Source: Edolisoma coerulescens (lineage: Eukaryota > Chordata > Aves > Passeriformes > Campephagidae). From it: 64,000 nt of DNA. Shown one piece after another: positions 1-10,100 of this stretch; positions within the stretch are counted from its first letter, which is position 1, and every line of letters begins with the position of its first letter. The position numbers and the translations under genes were made by a program. A model generated the notes under the pieces. That model was not told the origin of the DNA and did not search any database. It saw only the letters and a list, made by a program, of their open reading frames with translations. Location: the NCBI GenBank assembly GCA_013397115.1, contig VWZW01006868.1, positions 658,503 through 722,502 on the forward strand. Reading direction: 5' to 3'.

Positions 1-262
1 CTCCGGTAGAGTTAATTTTCTTCCCAGGTGCTGGTAAGGGGCTGTGTTTTGGGTTTGTGCTGAACACAGGGCTGATAACATAGAGATGTTTTTCTTATTG
101 CTGAGCAAGGCTTACACAGAGCCAAGGCCTTTCCTGCTTTTCCTTCTGCCACAACGGTGATGGGGCTGGGGGTGCATGGGAGGGTGGGAGGAGACACAGC
201 CAGGACAGGTGACCCCAGCTGACCACAGGGATATCCCACGCCATATGGTGCCGCGCTCAGCA

Positions 263-268
263 TATAAA
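263..268 (+). promoter_or_regulatory. LTR TATA box
   Basis: TATAAA sits in the middle of the LTR, upstream of the ATTAAA polyadenylation signal at 449-454. It is the presumed RNA polymerase II promoter of the retroviral transcript. It looks intact in this copy and is degenerate in the copy at 22183-22758. Present activity is unknown. Confidence 0.55.
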
Positions 269-448
269 GCTGAGGGAAGAAGGAGGAAGAGAAGGAGGTT
301 TGGAGGGATGGAATTTGTCTTCCCAAGTCAACATTACATGTGATAGGGCCCTGCTCTTCTGTGATGGCTGAAAACCTGCCCAGCCATGGGAAACACTGAA
401 TTAATTCCTTGTTTTGCTTTGATTGCACACACAGCTTTTGCTTTCCAT

Positions 449-454
449 ATTAAA
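449..454 (+). promoter_or_regulatory. LTR polyadenylation signal
   Basis: The hexamer ATTAAA precedes the conserved phrase CTGTCTTTATCTCAA of this LTR family, the usual place for the R-region polyadenylation signal. In the copy at 22183-22758 the same position reads GTTAAA. Confidence 0.5.
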
Positions 455-579
455 CTGTCTTTATCTCAACCCATGAGCTTTCCAGCTTTTATGCTTCTGA
501 TTCTTTCCCCAAGCTCTCTGCTGGGGAGTGAACGAGCAGCTGCCTTGGGCTTGGCTGCTGGCTGGGGTTAAACCATGAC

Positions 580-1773
580 AGTGATTCAGCGGCTTTTCTG
601 TCCTTTTTTCGGATCAGATCCTGCCCTGAAGAGGCAGCTATTGAGCCATCAAAGGCAGGAAGATGTTACGAGACCTGTAATGCCCCATAACTTTGATATG
701 CAGCTCACCCAGACACCTCATTCACACAATAAATATTTTAGAAGGGCAGCAGACAGATAAGTGAGTAAGTGAATTAATTCATGTGTTCTTATTTATGAAA
801 TGCTTGCTCCCAGATTCTGTTAAAATTTTACGAGTGGGAGAAATGGAAATTTACTTTCATGAAATGACCATCAGCTTCTATCTACTGCAGAACTGGCACT
901 GCAAGCAGCACCCAGGCCAGGGCACGACCTTCTTTTGAAGATCAAAAGCCCTGACAAAATTGTCCCATCACACCATTTCTGTGAGCAGATATACTTATCA
1001 TTTAAGAACAAAAAAAAGCAATTTATTCTATTTATGGCTCATTTTCCTTGAACTTTAATTAACTTATAGAGGGTCAGAAATCCTTTTTATGCTTCAAACA
1101 AAGCAGTTTTTCCCCTTTGAGATACTTGGTATCTTTCAACTTGTTTCCTGATAAAAATATGGTTGTGTTGAGGCTGCCCTGATATGAAATACTCTCTTTC
1201 TTCTTTGTCCATCTGAGGCTTCTGTTACTTGGAATACACATTTTTTCTGCAAAATATTTATCTATCACTTCATTATTGGTTTTGAGCTGTTATAGAAACT
1301 GAATATATTTCCATTTTTCAACATATTTACCAGTAAGGCCTAATAAAAGGTCCTTAATAGAACCCAAAATAATGCATTTTAGACCATTCTGTTACATTAA
1401 CTGAGGAGGGCAGGCTGACTAGGAGAAGTCTTCCCCTGCCCCCACAGCAGCAGGTATGCCTGCAGCATGCAATCCAGGAATTTGCTGTTACTTCCCAACA
1501 GGAGGAGGTATTGGTGTGACACAGCTGCGTGGGGGTGGTAGCTCTTGTCCTAAACGTGTTACAGGCAAGTAGGCAGTTTGCGTTTGAGGTCTTCAACCCT
1601 GAATGCAGTTCCTAATGTTGATGCCAGTTCTTAGGCTAGCCCAGGTCTGTCCATGCAGATGTTGTAATGCGTGGTGCACTTTTGCCCTGAGAAAAGCCCT
1701 TCCTTCCAGCCAAGGCTATTTGCCTGAGTGAGAAGTGATGGTACCACAAGCAAAATGTCTGAACTTTACTGAT
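580..1773. other. Unique AT-rich DNA, no gene recognised
   Basis: Between the first LTR and the next LTR fragment no recognisable coding region, RNA gene or repeat is seen. Short open frames at 1074-1268 and 1354-1596 (minus) show no recognisable protein features. A locally GC-richer patch at about 1390-1620 was not identified. Confidence 0.5.
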
Positions 1774-2150
1774 GGTGGTGGGCTGACCCTGGCTGGATTC
1801 CAGGTCTTTCACTCCCCACTTCAGATGGACAGGAAAGAGAAAATATAACAAAAGGCTCATGGGTTGAGATCAGGGTGGGGAGATCACTCACCAGTTACCA
1901 TCATAGGCAAAACAGGCTTGGCCTGGGGAAATTAACTTCTCACCAATGAAATCAGAGTAGAGTAAGGAGAAATAAAGTCAAACTTTAAAACACATTTCCT
2001 TCTTCTTCCCAGGCTCAATTTCACTCAGATTTCTCTGCCTCTTCCTCCTCACAGCAGTTCAGGGGGACTGCGAATGACGGCTGAGGTCAGTTTATCACGT
2101 TTCTGCCACTCTTTCCTCCTCAGGGAAGGATTCCTCACTCCTCATTCTTC
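1774..2150 (-). mobile_element. ERVL-like LTR fragment, minus strand, 5' part missing
   Basis: The block begins, read on the plus strand, with GGTGGTGGGCTGACCCTGG and continues through phrases typical of a long avian ERV LTR, such as AAATATAACAAAAGGCTCATG, GATCACTCACC and GGGGAAATTAA. These correspond to the 3' part (U5 side) of an LTR on the minus strand; the remaining U3 part is absent. The right edge is not sharp: resemblance fades between 2140 and 2165. It sits about 100 bases from a second minus-strand LTR fragment of a related but different subfamily. It may be the other end of the same degraded provirus or an independent insertion. Confidence 0.65.
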
Positions 2151-2222
2151 TCTCTAACATTGTCCTGTCCGTGTTTTGCCTGTTACCTCTTTCAATTACT
2201 ATCCTTATCTCAAATTCCTCAC
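2151..2222 (-). mobile_element. Probable ERV internal leader remnant
   Basis: On the minus strand this stretch follows the primer binding site (2223-2240), as the 5' untranslated leader of a provirus would. It is purine-rich on that strand. No gag or pol coding is recognisable, so the internal region appears almost completely deleted. The call rests only on position. Confidence 0.4.
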
Positions 2223-2240
2223 GTCCCATTTTGGACACCA
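2223..2240 (-). promoter_or_regulatory. Retroviral primer binding site, tRNA-Leu-like
   Basis: On the minus strand the sequence reads TGGTGTCCAAAATGGGAC. TGG is the complement of the tRNA CCA end, and the pattern TGGTGTC.....TGGGA resembles the 3' end complement of tRNA-Leu, the primer that gave ERV-L elements their name. About 13 of the first 17 bases agree with that expectation as judged by eye. It lies 8 bases beyond the LTR edge at 2249, close to the normal LTR-PBS spacing. This identifies the LTR at 2249-2465 as a 5' LTR on the minus strand. Confidence 0.55.
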
Positions 2241-2248
2241 AAAGGGAC

Positions 2249-2465
2249 TGTGGTGGGTTGACCTTGGCTGAACACCAGGTGCCCACCAAGCCCTCATTTT
2301 CCCCCTCAGCCAGACAGTAGGGGAAGAAAATAAGATGGTAAAAGCTTGTGTGTCAAGATGAAGGCAGTTAAAAAAAGCAAAAGCAAAGACATGTATGGAA
2401 GGACAGAAAAACAGAAGATTTATTCTTTACTTCCCATCAGCAGGTGATGTCCAGTCTTTCAACAT
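2249..2465 (-). mobile_element. ERVL-like 5' LTR fragment, minus strand, truncated
   Basis: On the plus strand the fragment starts TGTGGTGGGTTGACCTTGG, the reverse complement of an LTR 3' end finishing in CCACA. It continues with CACCAGGTGCCCACCAAGCC and ends around CTTCCCATCAGCAGGTGATG. Only the U5/R side remains; U3 and its promoter are lost. A tRNA-Leu-like primer binding site lies next to its 3' edge (2223-2240), supporting a 5' LTR of an ERVL-type provirus whose body is mostly deleted. The first 70-80 bases resemble the fragment at 1774-2150 and then diverge. Confidence 0.65.
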
Positions 2466-3466
2466 TTTACAGCAGCATTATGTTTAAGTAGAAACAGATG
2501 CATTATTTCTGTGAGCATAATCTCAAATTATAACTTGCTCCACAGGACCTCTGGTCCTACAATGAACAGGATGCAAAGTATTCCCCTATGTCCTGTGCCA
2601 AAACATATATCCCTACATTTCCATGACACACCTTTTCAGCAAAACTTCAAAATAGAAATAACTCTGAACAAAGATCCTGGAGCTGAAAAAGCCTGAATTC
2701 TGAGAAAACTAGGATTTGGCTTTTGGCCATATTCTCCGAGTATCTATTTCAATTTTTCTTTTGGTAAAGGAATTGACAAACTTCATAATAGTTACTAGTT
2801 TTCAGTCCTTATTATTTCCTTTTTAGTAAGCCAGTAACACTGAGAAATGCTGTTTCACTTTAGCCGTCAGTCCTTGATCAGTCAAGAACTTTTTATACTT
2901 TCTCTGTAACCTTTATTCTTCTTAGATTCCTTTCAATTTCAAGCATGGGCAGCAAACCTGCATCCTTAAATCTGAATTCTCCAGAGAATTTCTTTTTCTG
3001 AACTCATTCAGGAGCTGTTATAATGATACAGTGAAGATTTTTGACATTTCCTTCATCATGCTCAAGGTGTTTGTTTCATATCTCATGGGGGATATAGCAA
3101 CATTTTAGTTTAAGAAGAAAATAGCATCTGAGATTAAAATCTGACAGCAGGAAGAAGAAGAAAGAATTGTATGTTTGTAAAGTTTAGGCAGGACAGGGAT
3201 CTTTGCTTCAGTGATACGTAAAGCCCTCAGCTGGATCTATATTTTAAAAGAGAATAAATAAGAATTTTTAGACCACTGAAATTATTTGATTTAATTTGAA
3301 AAGCGGAGCCTTGGATTTATAGCTACTATGACCAAAAGAGAAGAAAATCCACTAGTTTTTTGGAACACTTATTCCTTTTAGCAATATATTGATATTTAAG
3401 TTTATGACAGTCAAATCAGAGGGGCATTATCCTGAGCTGACTGAATCTGGGGACAAGAAATGTTCT

Positions 3467-3491
3467 AGCTCAAGAGCTGAGCTCTTGAGCT
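3467..3491. repeat. Perfect 12-bp inverted repeat
   Basis: AGCTCAAGAGCT at 3467-3478 and its exact reverse complement at 3480-3491 are separated by a single G. It could form a cruciform or a very tight hairpin, or serve as a symmetric protein-binding site. No flanking gene explains it. Confidence 0.85.
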
Positions 3492-3554
3492 TCCCCTTCA
3501 CCTTCTCTGTCTTTGTAAGTCTCCACTAGAAACAATCTCATCACACATTTTGCA

Positions 3555-3574
3555 TTAAATAAATAAATAAATAA
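3555..3574. repeat. (AAAT)n microsatellite
   Basis: About five uninterrupted AAAT units. It is a short simple repeat. Confidence 0.85.
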
Positions 3575-6500
3575 GCTCTGCAGATTCCGTATGTATAATG
3601 CATAGGTACTCCAAAAACTTGCACGTCAGTTGAATTTTTAGTGCAAACTCTCTATACTTTTAAAATAAATAGTTGGAAAGAAGCTCTGCTTCCTTTTTAC
3701 TATAATACTGACAAGAAAAATAAGGAAGACATTGTAAAATGCCAAAAAAGAGAGGTGTCACCTAAGAGCATATTAAAGGCAACAAATAAATCGTTGTGAA
3801 TTCACAGCAATATTCCATTTCAAACAACTTTCCATTCTTGAGTGCTAGAAATGACCCATTGTTGAAAAGCAATGTGATTTGTGACAGTGGTGGTGTGAGA
3901 GTTCAGTGCAGGAATCTGTAAACACACTTCAGTTCCATTTCAGTAATTGCTGAAACAGACATAAAAGACCACTGTTAAAGACTTAGATTTTTTTTTAATA
4001 TTTTTTAAATCCGTACTTAAGCAGGACACAAAACTCCCTTACTTTTCACCCTCATATTGAACTCCTCATAAATGACACAACACTTCAGGGGAAAACGATA
4101 TTGACAACTAAATCTTCCCAAAAGTAAACATGTTGCAATTTATTCAGGGAAATAAGCATGTCTCACCTTGTCAGCTTTCAGACTGTTGAGCTGAGAAAAA
4201 TAGGTGCAACTTTCCATTAAAGGTCTGCTATAAGCCTGGTACTTAAGACCATAAAAACGGTACCTTAAAGATGATTCCTAAATTCTAACTGTGGACCACT
4301 TAGAGCATTGATTTTCTAAAGTGCTGAGCACTCTGCAGCTCAGGACAAGGTATAGGTGTCTGTGTGTCCAGCTTTAGGTGTTCATATATATGGGTGCTTT
4401 GGGTATTCAGGCTACGTGGGCAGGTGCTTAAATAGACTTTCCTGAAGTTGTTCTTTCTACAAAAATTATTCTACAGGGATTTGTAGGCTAAGCACTGGCT
4501 TTACCCAGATTTCAAGGCATCAGGTGGTGTGGTCTGCTAAAAAAGCTCTGTTAAAAATTTTCAGATGTGAATTCTGGGAGAGTAATCAAGATGAAAACAT
4601 GAGATAGAAGCATAATGGAGAATGACTGCAATTTGTTTCTCTCATTTACCTGATGGTCTCGAGCCTTGAGTTGATATTCACAGCAGACCAAGCTGTTCAC
4701 ATACACTTATTCTGAGTAAGTTGCAATAGCTATATTCCGTGCTGGGTTGGTTACACAGTGTTGTACAAATATATTCCAAGGCATTTTATTAAAGAGCTTT
4801 CAGTGACAGCCAACTCCAGACACTAAGCAATAGTGGATGGGATGGTTATTCATGAAAACAAGAAATGACTGGCTGAAGGAAGCTTGGGAGTGGCCTGCGA
4901 GTGCTGGAAAAGAGCAGAAGAAAGAGAAGGACTGATTTAGCTGGGGGATGAGAGTGTGATAGGAAGCTAAGTCAAGTCAAGAGGAGAAGAAACAAAGGGA
5001 AAAGAAGCAGTAAGGTATGTGCAGATGAAAAGAAACTAGAAATAGATATATGAGATTGCACAGGGTTTTGTCATCAATAATACTGGTTTTACCATGATGG
5101 AAGGGAGAAAAACAGTCAATAAAGGGATTGAGAACAAGTGACATGATCAGAGCAGGAGATAGGAGAGGAAGTTTTCTTTGGTAAGTACATTCAAGTTAAA
5201 ACAGAAAAGAGTAGCAGGCAGGGGGCGTAAATAATTTCAGGAAATCAAATCAAGCTATGCTTAGCTCATAAACATGTATGGATTTCAGCAATGCAGTACT
5301 TTTAAACCAGTGACTCCCAGAAACATTAAATGGGAAAAAAATTGCATGTTCTGTCTGAGTATATTTTTATTTTAAAAACACAGTAAAAACATATCGCAAG
5401 TGGGTCTGTACCTCACTGGAAGACAAATTTACAGGGTAAAATTAAATTTCTTCCAAGAATCATGAATCAAGGACATACTTCAGTTTGTCATCTTGAACTC
5501 TAGCCCTCATTACCTTAATGGATTTAACTTAGACCCTTAATCACATATAATACTGTCCATTGCTGTAATGATATTCCTCAGTCATAGAAGGAAGACAGGT
5601 AGTTGGCAGCCTGCTCACAGAACCACTGGCCACAACAGGCTGCTTTGGCTGGTGCTGAGTTTCTTTGCCATGAGGTCACAGGGACAGGGCCACAAGTCCT
5701 GATTCTCAGCAAGGATGATCACCAGGAAGCTACACTCTCTTTGGTGGCTTGGTACCTCATTTTTCTATCTGTTAAGTAAGAGTGAATTAGGGATGGCCTG
5801 GGAGCATTGCAGCTCTTATCTGCAGGAGGTGGTGATGCTGCTGCTACTGCTGCTTTGTGTTCCTGTTTGCCAGCTGAGTGGGTTCCAGGTAACTGCTACT
5901 GGTCTTTACACTCCAGATACCTGCAGCCTTGCATTGATACCACAGTGAGACTTTCCACAAAGCAAAAAGGCATCGGAGAAAGAGGTTAATTAGGCAAAGA
6001 ATTCTGTCCCTAAACACTGAAGGAAGTGCTATAATGAAAGCCAATCTAATGAGGCAAGTCGGACGGACTTTGACACAGTGATCACGTCAGGCAGGTAAAA
6101 TTAACTTGCTTTCCTTGATAAATCATAAAATATATATTTTAACTAACGAAAGTCTTAGCTCAATGGAAGCCTTCACAAGCACAGATAAAAAATTGCTTCT
6201 TTCCTTTTTATCACTTTATAAAACATTCTTTCCTGTGCTCTGAGAAAACAGTCCACAGGTGAAAGGAAGATTGTCATTGAGTCATGAGCATGAGTCACCT
6301 GGAAAAAGACTTGGCTGTTAGCGCTGGTGTACAGATCTTTCTTTTTAGGTGTCTATATAAGACATCTCTGTGAAATTCTAACGTGTAACTGAGCAATATT
6401 TTTTAAATTCAGAGAATCTTTTCCACCACAGAAACATCTCGGTTCCCCTCGATGAATGTTATTATTCAAGTACTCAAAAAGAAATTCTGTGAACCTTGTA

Positions 6501-8779
6501 AATAAGTTATTATTTATTTTGTTAAAACATACTCTCTAATTTTTGAGAGAAAAACAGCAAAGTAATAAAGCAACAAAATTCCATCCCCTTTTTAAAACAA
6601 ATGAAAGGAGTCATTTTAGTGGAAAAGTAAATAGCGGGGAATAAACTATCTGAAACACCTGAGGTAACTGGCAATAAAATCAGCTACAAGAAAAGCATCA
6701 AACCAAAGTCTCAGAAGAACCTGGCCTTCACATGTTGTCTCAGTCAATTTGAGACATCACAGAACTTGCAGTGACAAAGCACTGGTAAGACATGACAGCT
6801 TCTCCTGTATCTGAAACCCAGTCAGGTTTCAAGGTTAAAACCATATTAATGTTTTCAGAGTTTTTCTTCCTAATTTTTAAGGTTATATCTATGAATATTA
6901 TAATATCTAATCTGAAAATTTCTAATAGGTTAAAAGGCAATCTATCACCATCTTTGAAATGTGATGTTAACAGCTTTATAGTTAAATTAGGCCATGAAAA
7001 ATGGCTAAAGGTTGTCTATGAAAAAGCTCTTTTTTTATGACAGAGATAATTGAACCCATAGAGAGGAGAGTATAAGATGAAAATAATTTAGAAAATTCAT
7101 CATGAAAGTGTGTCATTATATTAATTTAGAGAGAAAATAACTTTTTTTTATTATTTACCTATCTAATAAATTCATCTTTCTCTGAACAGACAGGCTAAGT
7201 GAATGTCAAAATGTTAATGATGAGCAAGTTGAAAGTTAGACTTTAACCTTGTCATATTCTGCATGATGCTGAGCAGTTAAAAACAGTATTTCTGATGTCC
7301 TTGTAATGCAACATGAGATGGATCTTTGTGAGCCTTTTTTTTCTTTTTTGTTGAAGGATAAAAGAAAGGTGTTGGGGGAAAATTGAATGCAATCAATTTG
7401 TTAGCTTTTTTTTCTTTTCTCATATCAGTGTATTATGCAATGAAAGAGTGTGCTAAGAGAACTGAAAATTTCACTTCAGCCTGCATATAAAATGACTTAC
7501 ATTATTCCCAAAACCTCATTCTTTATCACCTCGAGATAATGAAGGTGACAGAATAGAGTATGAAGAGGGGATTTAAAGTCCTCTTACTGATTTTTAGCTC
7601 TGCGTATTAGCTGCAGTGCACACTGACTCAAAATTTTTCCATTTCATCAATGTTTGTTGAGTAATTTATAGTCAGTGGCATTAATTGCCCAAGTAATGAA
7701 ACCAATGAGAGCACCTCTGCAGTGAACAATAATGAGGCAGAACATCCAAAGTACTGGGTGATAACTAAGCTGTGTCAGACCCTGGAACATGTGACTTCTC
7801 TTTAAAACAAGTGTTCAAATATCATTTAACTGTTCACTTAGACATTTTTCATAATGAAGCTTCATTTTAGTTCTTCATTTTCTTAGTGTGCAAAGATAAA
7901 AGAAAATGAGCACCTCTATTTAGTGTTAGGGCTCCACATAATTTTATGAATTCTCATAAGAAAAAATCATTTTCTTGTAATTAGTTTTAAACAATGAGTA
8001 TGGACAATATCTCATTTATTAAAAAATAAAAGAAAGAATGAAATGAAAATTTTTGTTGAACATACTTGATACTTTAGTGGTGTTCACCATTCCTTAAATA
8101 AATATTTTACTAATATTTCTATTTTACTGAAGTACAGATTCAGTCAGGAAAGAAGCTCTCCTCATAAAAATGGAGTTAAAATATCTCTTTAGACAGATTG
8201 TTTTAGTGAAAAGAAGGTTGTGTATCTGGGGATATTTAAGTTTGAACTTGTGTGTCTTGAAAATTTCCTAAGTGTTGCAACGCACTATGGTGAACTGCTG
8301 ACATTTAACAGTACAAAACTGGGGCTGTTTCTGCTCCCATTTACAAGAGTTTCATATGGGCATATGCTGTTTACTTCTGTTAAATCCATTTTAATTTACA
8401 TAAGTGTATCTGAATGTAAAAAGAGGTCCATTTGGGTTATTTATTTCCCCATTATGTGCATATTTCTATACATTTTATTATAACCAAATCACAGCTGAGG
8501 AGCTGTTATAGTGCACTTGGTCAAAGTTCAGGGCTGTTACACCTCTGCACCCTTCTTTCCAGTTTGCTAAATAGAACAGACCAAAAAAGATCTATTTAGA
8601 AAAGGAAAGGAAAATAAAATATGTTGTTCTGCCTATGCTTCTCTGTCAGTAGCTGAATACAGTGTAAAGGAATAACTGTGATGATCCTGTGGCAAATTAG
8701 TGCTCCTTCACAGAGAGAAAATCAATAGTTCGATCAGACCAGCTATTAGGACAGCAGAGAACAAGCTCCCAAGACACAA

Positions 8780-8993
8780 GCAAGAAATTTTTTACAACGA
8801 GGGTGGTGAAACACTGAGACAGATTGCCCGGAGAGGTGAAAGATGGTCCATCCCTGGAAACACTAAAATTCAGGCTCTGCAGAGCTCTGAGCAGCCCGAT
8901 CTAGCTGAGGATGTCCTCGCTCATTGCAGGGGGGTTTGACTAAATGACCTTTAAGGGTCCCTTCAAACCCAAAGTATTCTGTGATTCTATGAT
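8780..8993 (+). mobile_element. CR1 LINE, 3' end
   Basis: This is the 3' terminal part of a CR1 non-LTR retrotransposon. It contains GAAATTTTTTACAACGAGGG, GGTGGTGAAACACTGAGAC, CATCCCTGGAAACACT, GCTCATTGCAGGGGGGTTTG and the terminal motif ATTCTATGAT (8984-8993). The first part still encodes degraded residues of the ORF2 C-terminus; the rest is 3' untranslated. It is strongly 5' truncated, the usual product of CR1 target-primed reverse transcription. Resemblance upstream of 8780 is unclear. Confidence 0.88.
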
Positions 8994-10084
8994 GCCATGA
9001 AAAGAAATTGGTCTGCAAAAATGCGCTTTTGCATTGCATCATTTTTTTGTATGGATGGAGTTACAGGGGGACAAAAAAATAAAAGTACATGTCTTTCACG
9101 CACTGTGGATTTCAATCTAATGTTTGTCATTGAGGTACTTAATCAAAAAATACATTTTTAATCAATTTAAGCAGAAAGTATATAGAAAAGCACACAAAAG
9201 TCTCAAATTTTCCTTTATATGAGAGTATAAAATGTGTGGATTTGCTTACGTGAAATAAGAAACAGCTCAATAAAAGATTCATTACCTTTTTTTCATAGAT
9301 GATATTTTGCCATAAATGGAGGGTCAAATGAGCAAAATATATTATCACGAGTATAATTTGGGAACACCTGTGACTTATTTCCATAACAAAGAACTGTGTA
9401 TTGAGACAAATGAGATGTTTATGCTACATGTAAAGGAGACCTAGCTGCAGAGACTGAATCAATTACTCACTGCTTTATGAAGCTGAATTTTAAGTTAATA
9501 CACTTATTCAGATATATATTTTCAGATCTCTATGTAAACACAAGAAAACACATTTCCATATTGCAACCAAAGTGCTTGTCATTATCAGATAGAAAAAAAA
9601 ATATCACTATTGAAAGCAAACTACACGTGAAGCACTAATGACAAAAAGGGACCCACCCCCCCTGTATTTAAATCCATGAGAAATGGTATAAAACAAGAGA
9701 AAAGAAAATCTAGGAGTTTACAGTAATTCTCTTGAATATGTTGTACTGTTTAATGAAGAGGCAAATAACCTTTTTGAATGTTCTTCAATCATTCAAACTA
9801 GTTTTCTCCAAGAAACACGATTACGAAATTCTCTGCATGAGTTACTGTCACAGCTCCACCAATGAAGAAGAAAAGGAAAGGTCGTCTTTTATATGTTTCA
9901 TATTAGCCATACTTTGTCAGTGCTGTTAAGTTACATTTCTGTGGATTATATTCCTGTTAACTGGTTGATTTTTGCATATCATTACCTCAGAGCATTATTA
10001 ACATCATGATAAGCACTAATGAAATACAGTTTTTTCACCAATAGACTGTCATTGTGATGCTCAAGTAGATCTTTTCTTTGGTAG

Positions 10085-10100
10085 TCTCTCTCTCTCTCTC
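10085..10100. repeat. (TC)8 microsatellite
   Basis: Eight uninterrupted TC units. Confidence 0.9.

Larger units (their letters stand above)
1..579 (+). mobile_element. Avian ERV LTR (ERVL-like family), 5' edge cut by window
   Basis: This is a long terminal repeat, the promoter and polyadenylation unit of an endogenous retrovirus. It belongs to the bird LTR family whose 5' part carries the phrase GAGTTAATTTTCTTC (bases 9-23) and which ends GGGGTTAAACCATGACA (563-579). A TATA box (TATAAA, 263-268) lies in the expected place, and a polyadenylation signal (ATTAAA, 449-454) follows about 180 bases later, as in U3-R-U5 order. The first roughly 20 bases of the LTR lie outside the window. No primer binding site follows the 3' edge, so this is probably a solo LTR or the 3' LTR of an element outside the window. 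The 12-428 minus and 386-571 plus open frames lie inside the LTR and are not genes. Related copies lie at 22183-22758 (same strand) and 49793-50360 (opposite strand). The family assignment is by eye. Confidence 0.8.
2466..8779. other. Unique AT-rich DNA, no gene recognised
   Basis: Over 6 kb of AT-rich sequence without a recognisable gene or interspersed repeat. It contains a perfect short palindrome (3467-3491), an AAAT microsatellite (3555-3574) and a GC-richer patch at about 5580-5950 with two overlapping short open frames that match nothing known to me. The stretch at about 7590-7760 has several TAAT-type motifs and could be regulatory, but nothing decisive is visible. Confidence 0.5.

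Noticed and set aside
12..428. 138-residue minus-strand open frame
   Set aside because: Entirely within an LTR, antisense to it, so it is a shadow.
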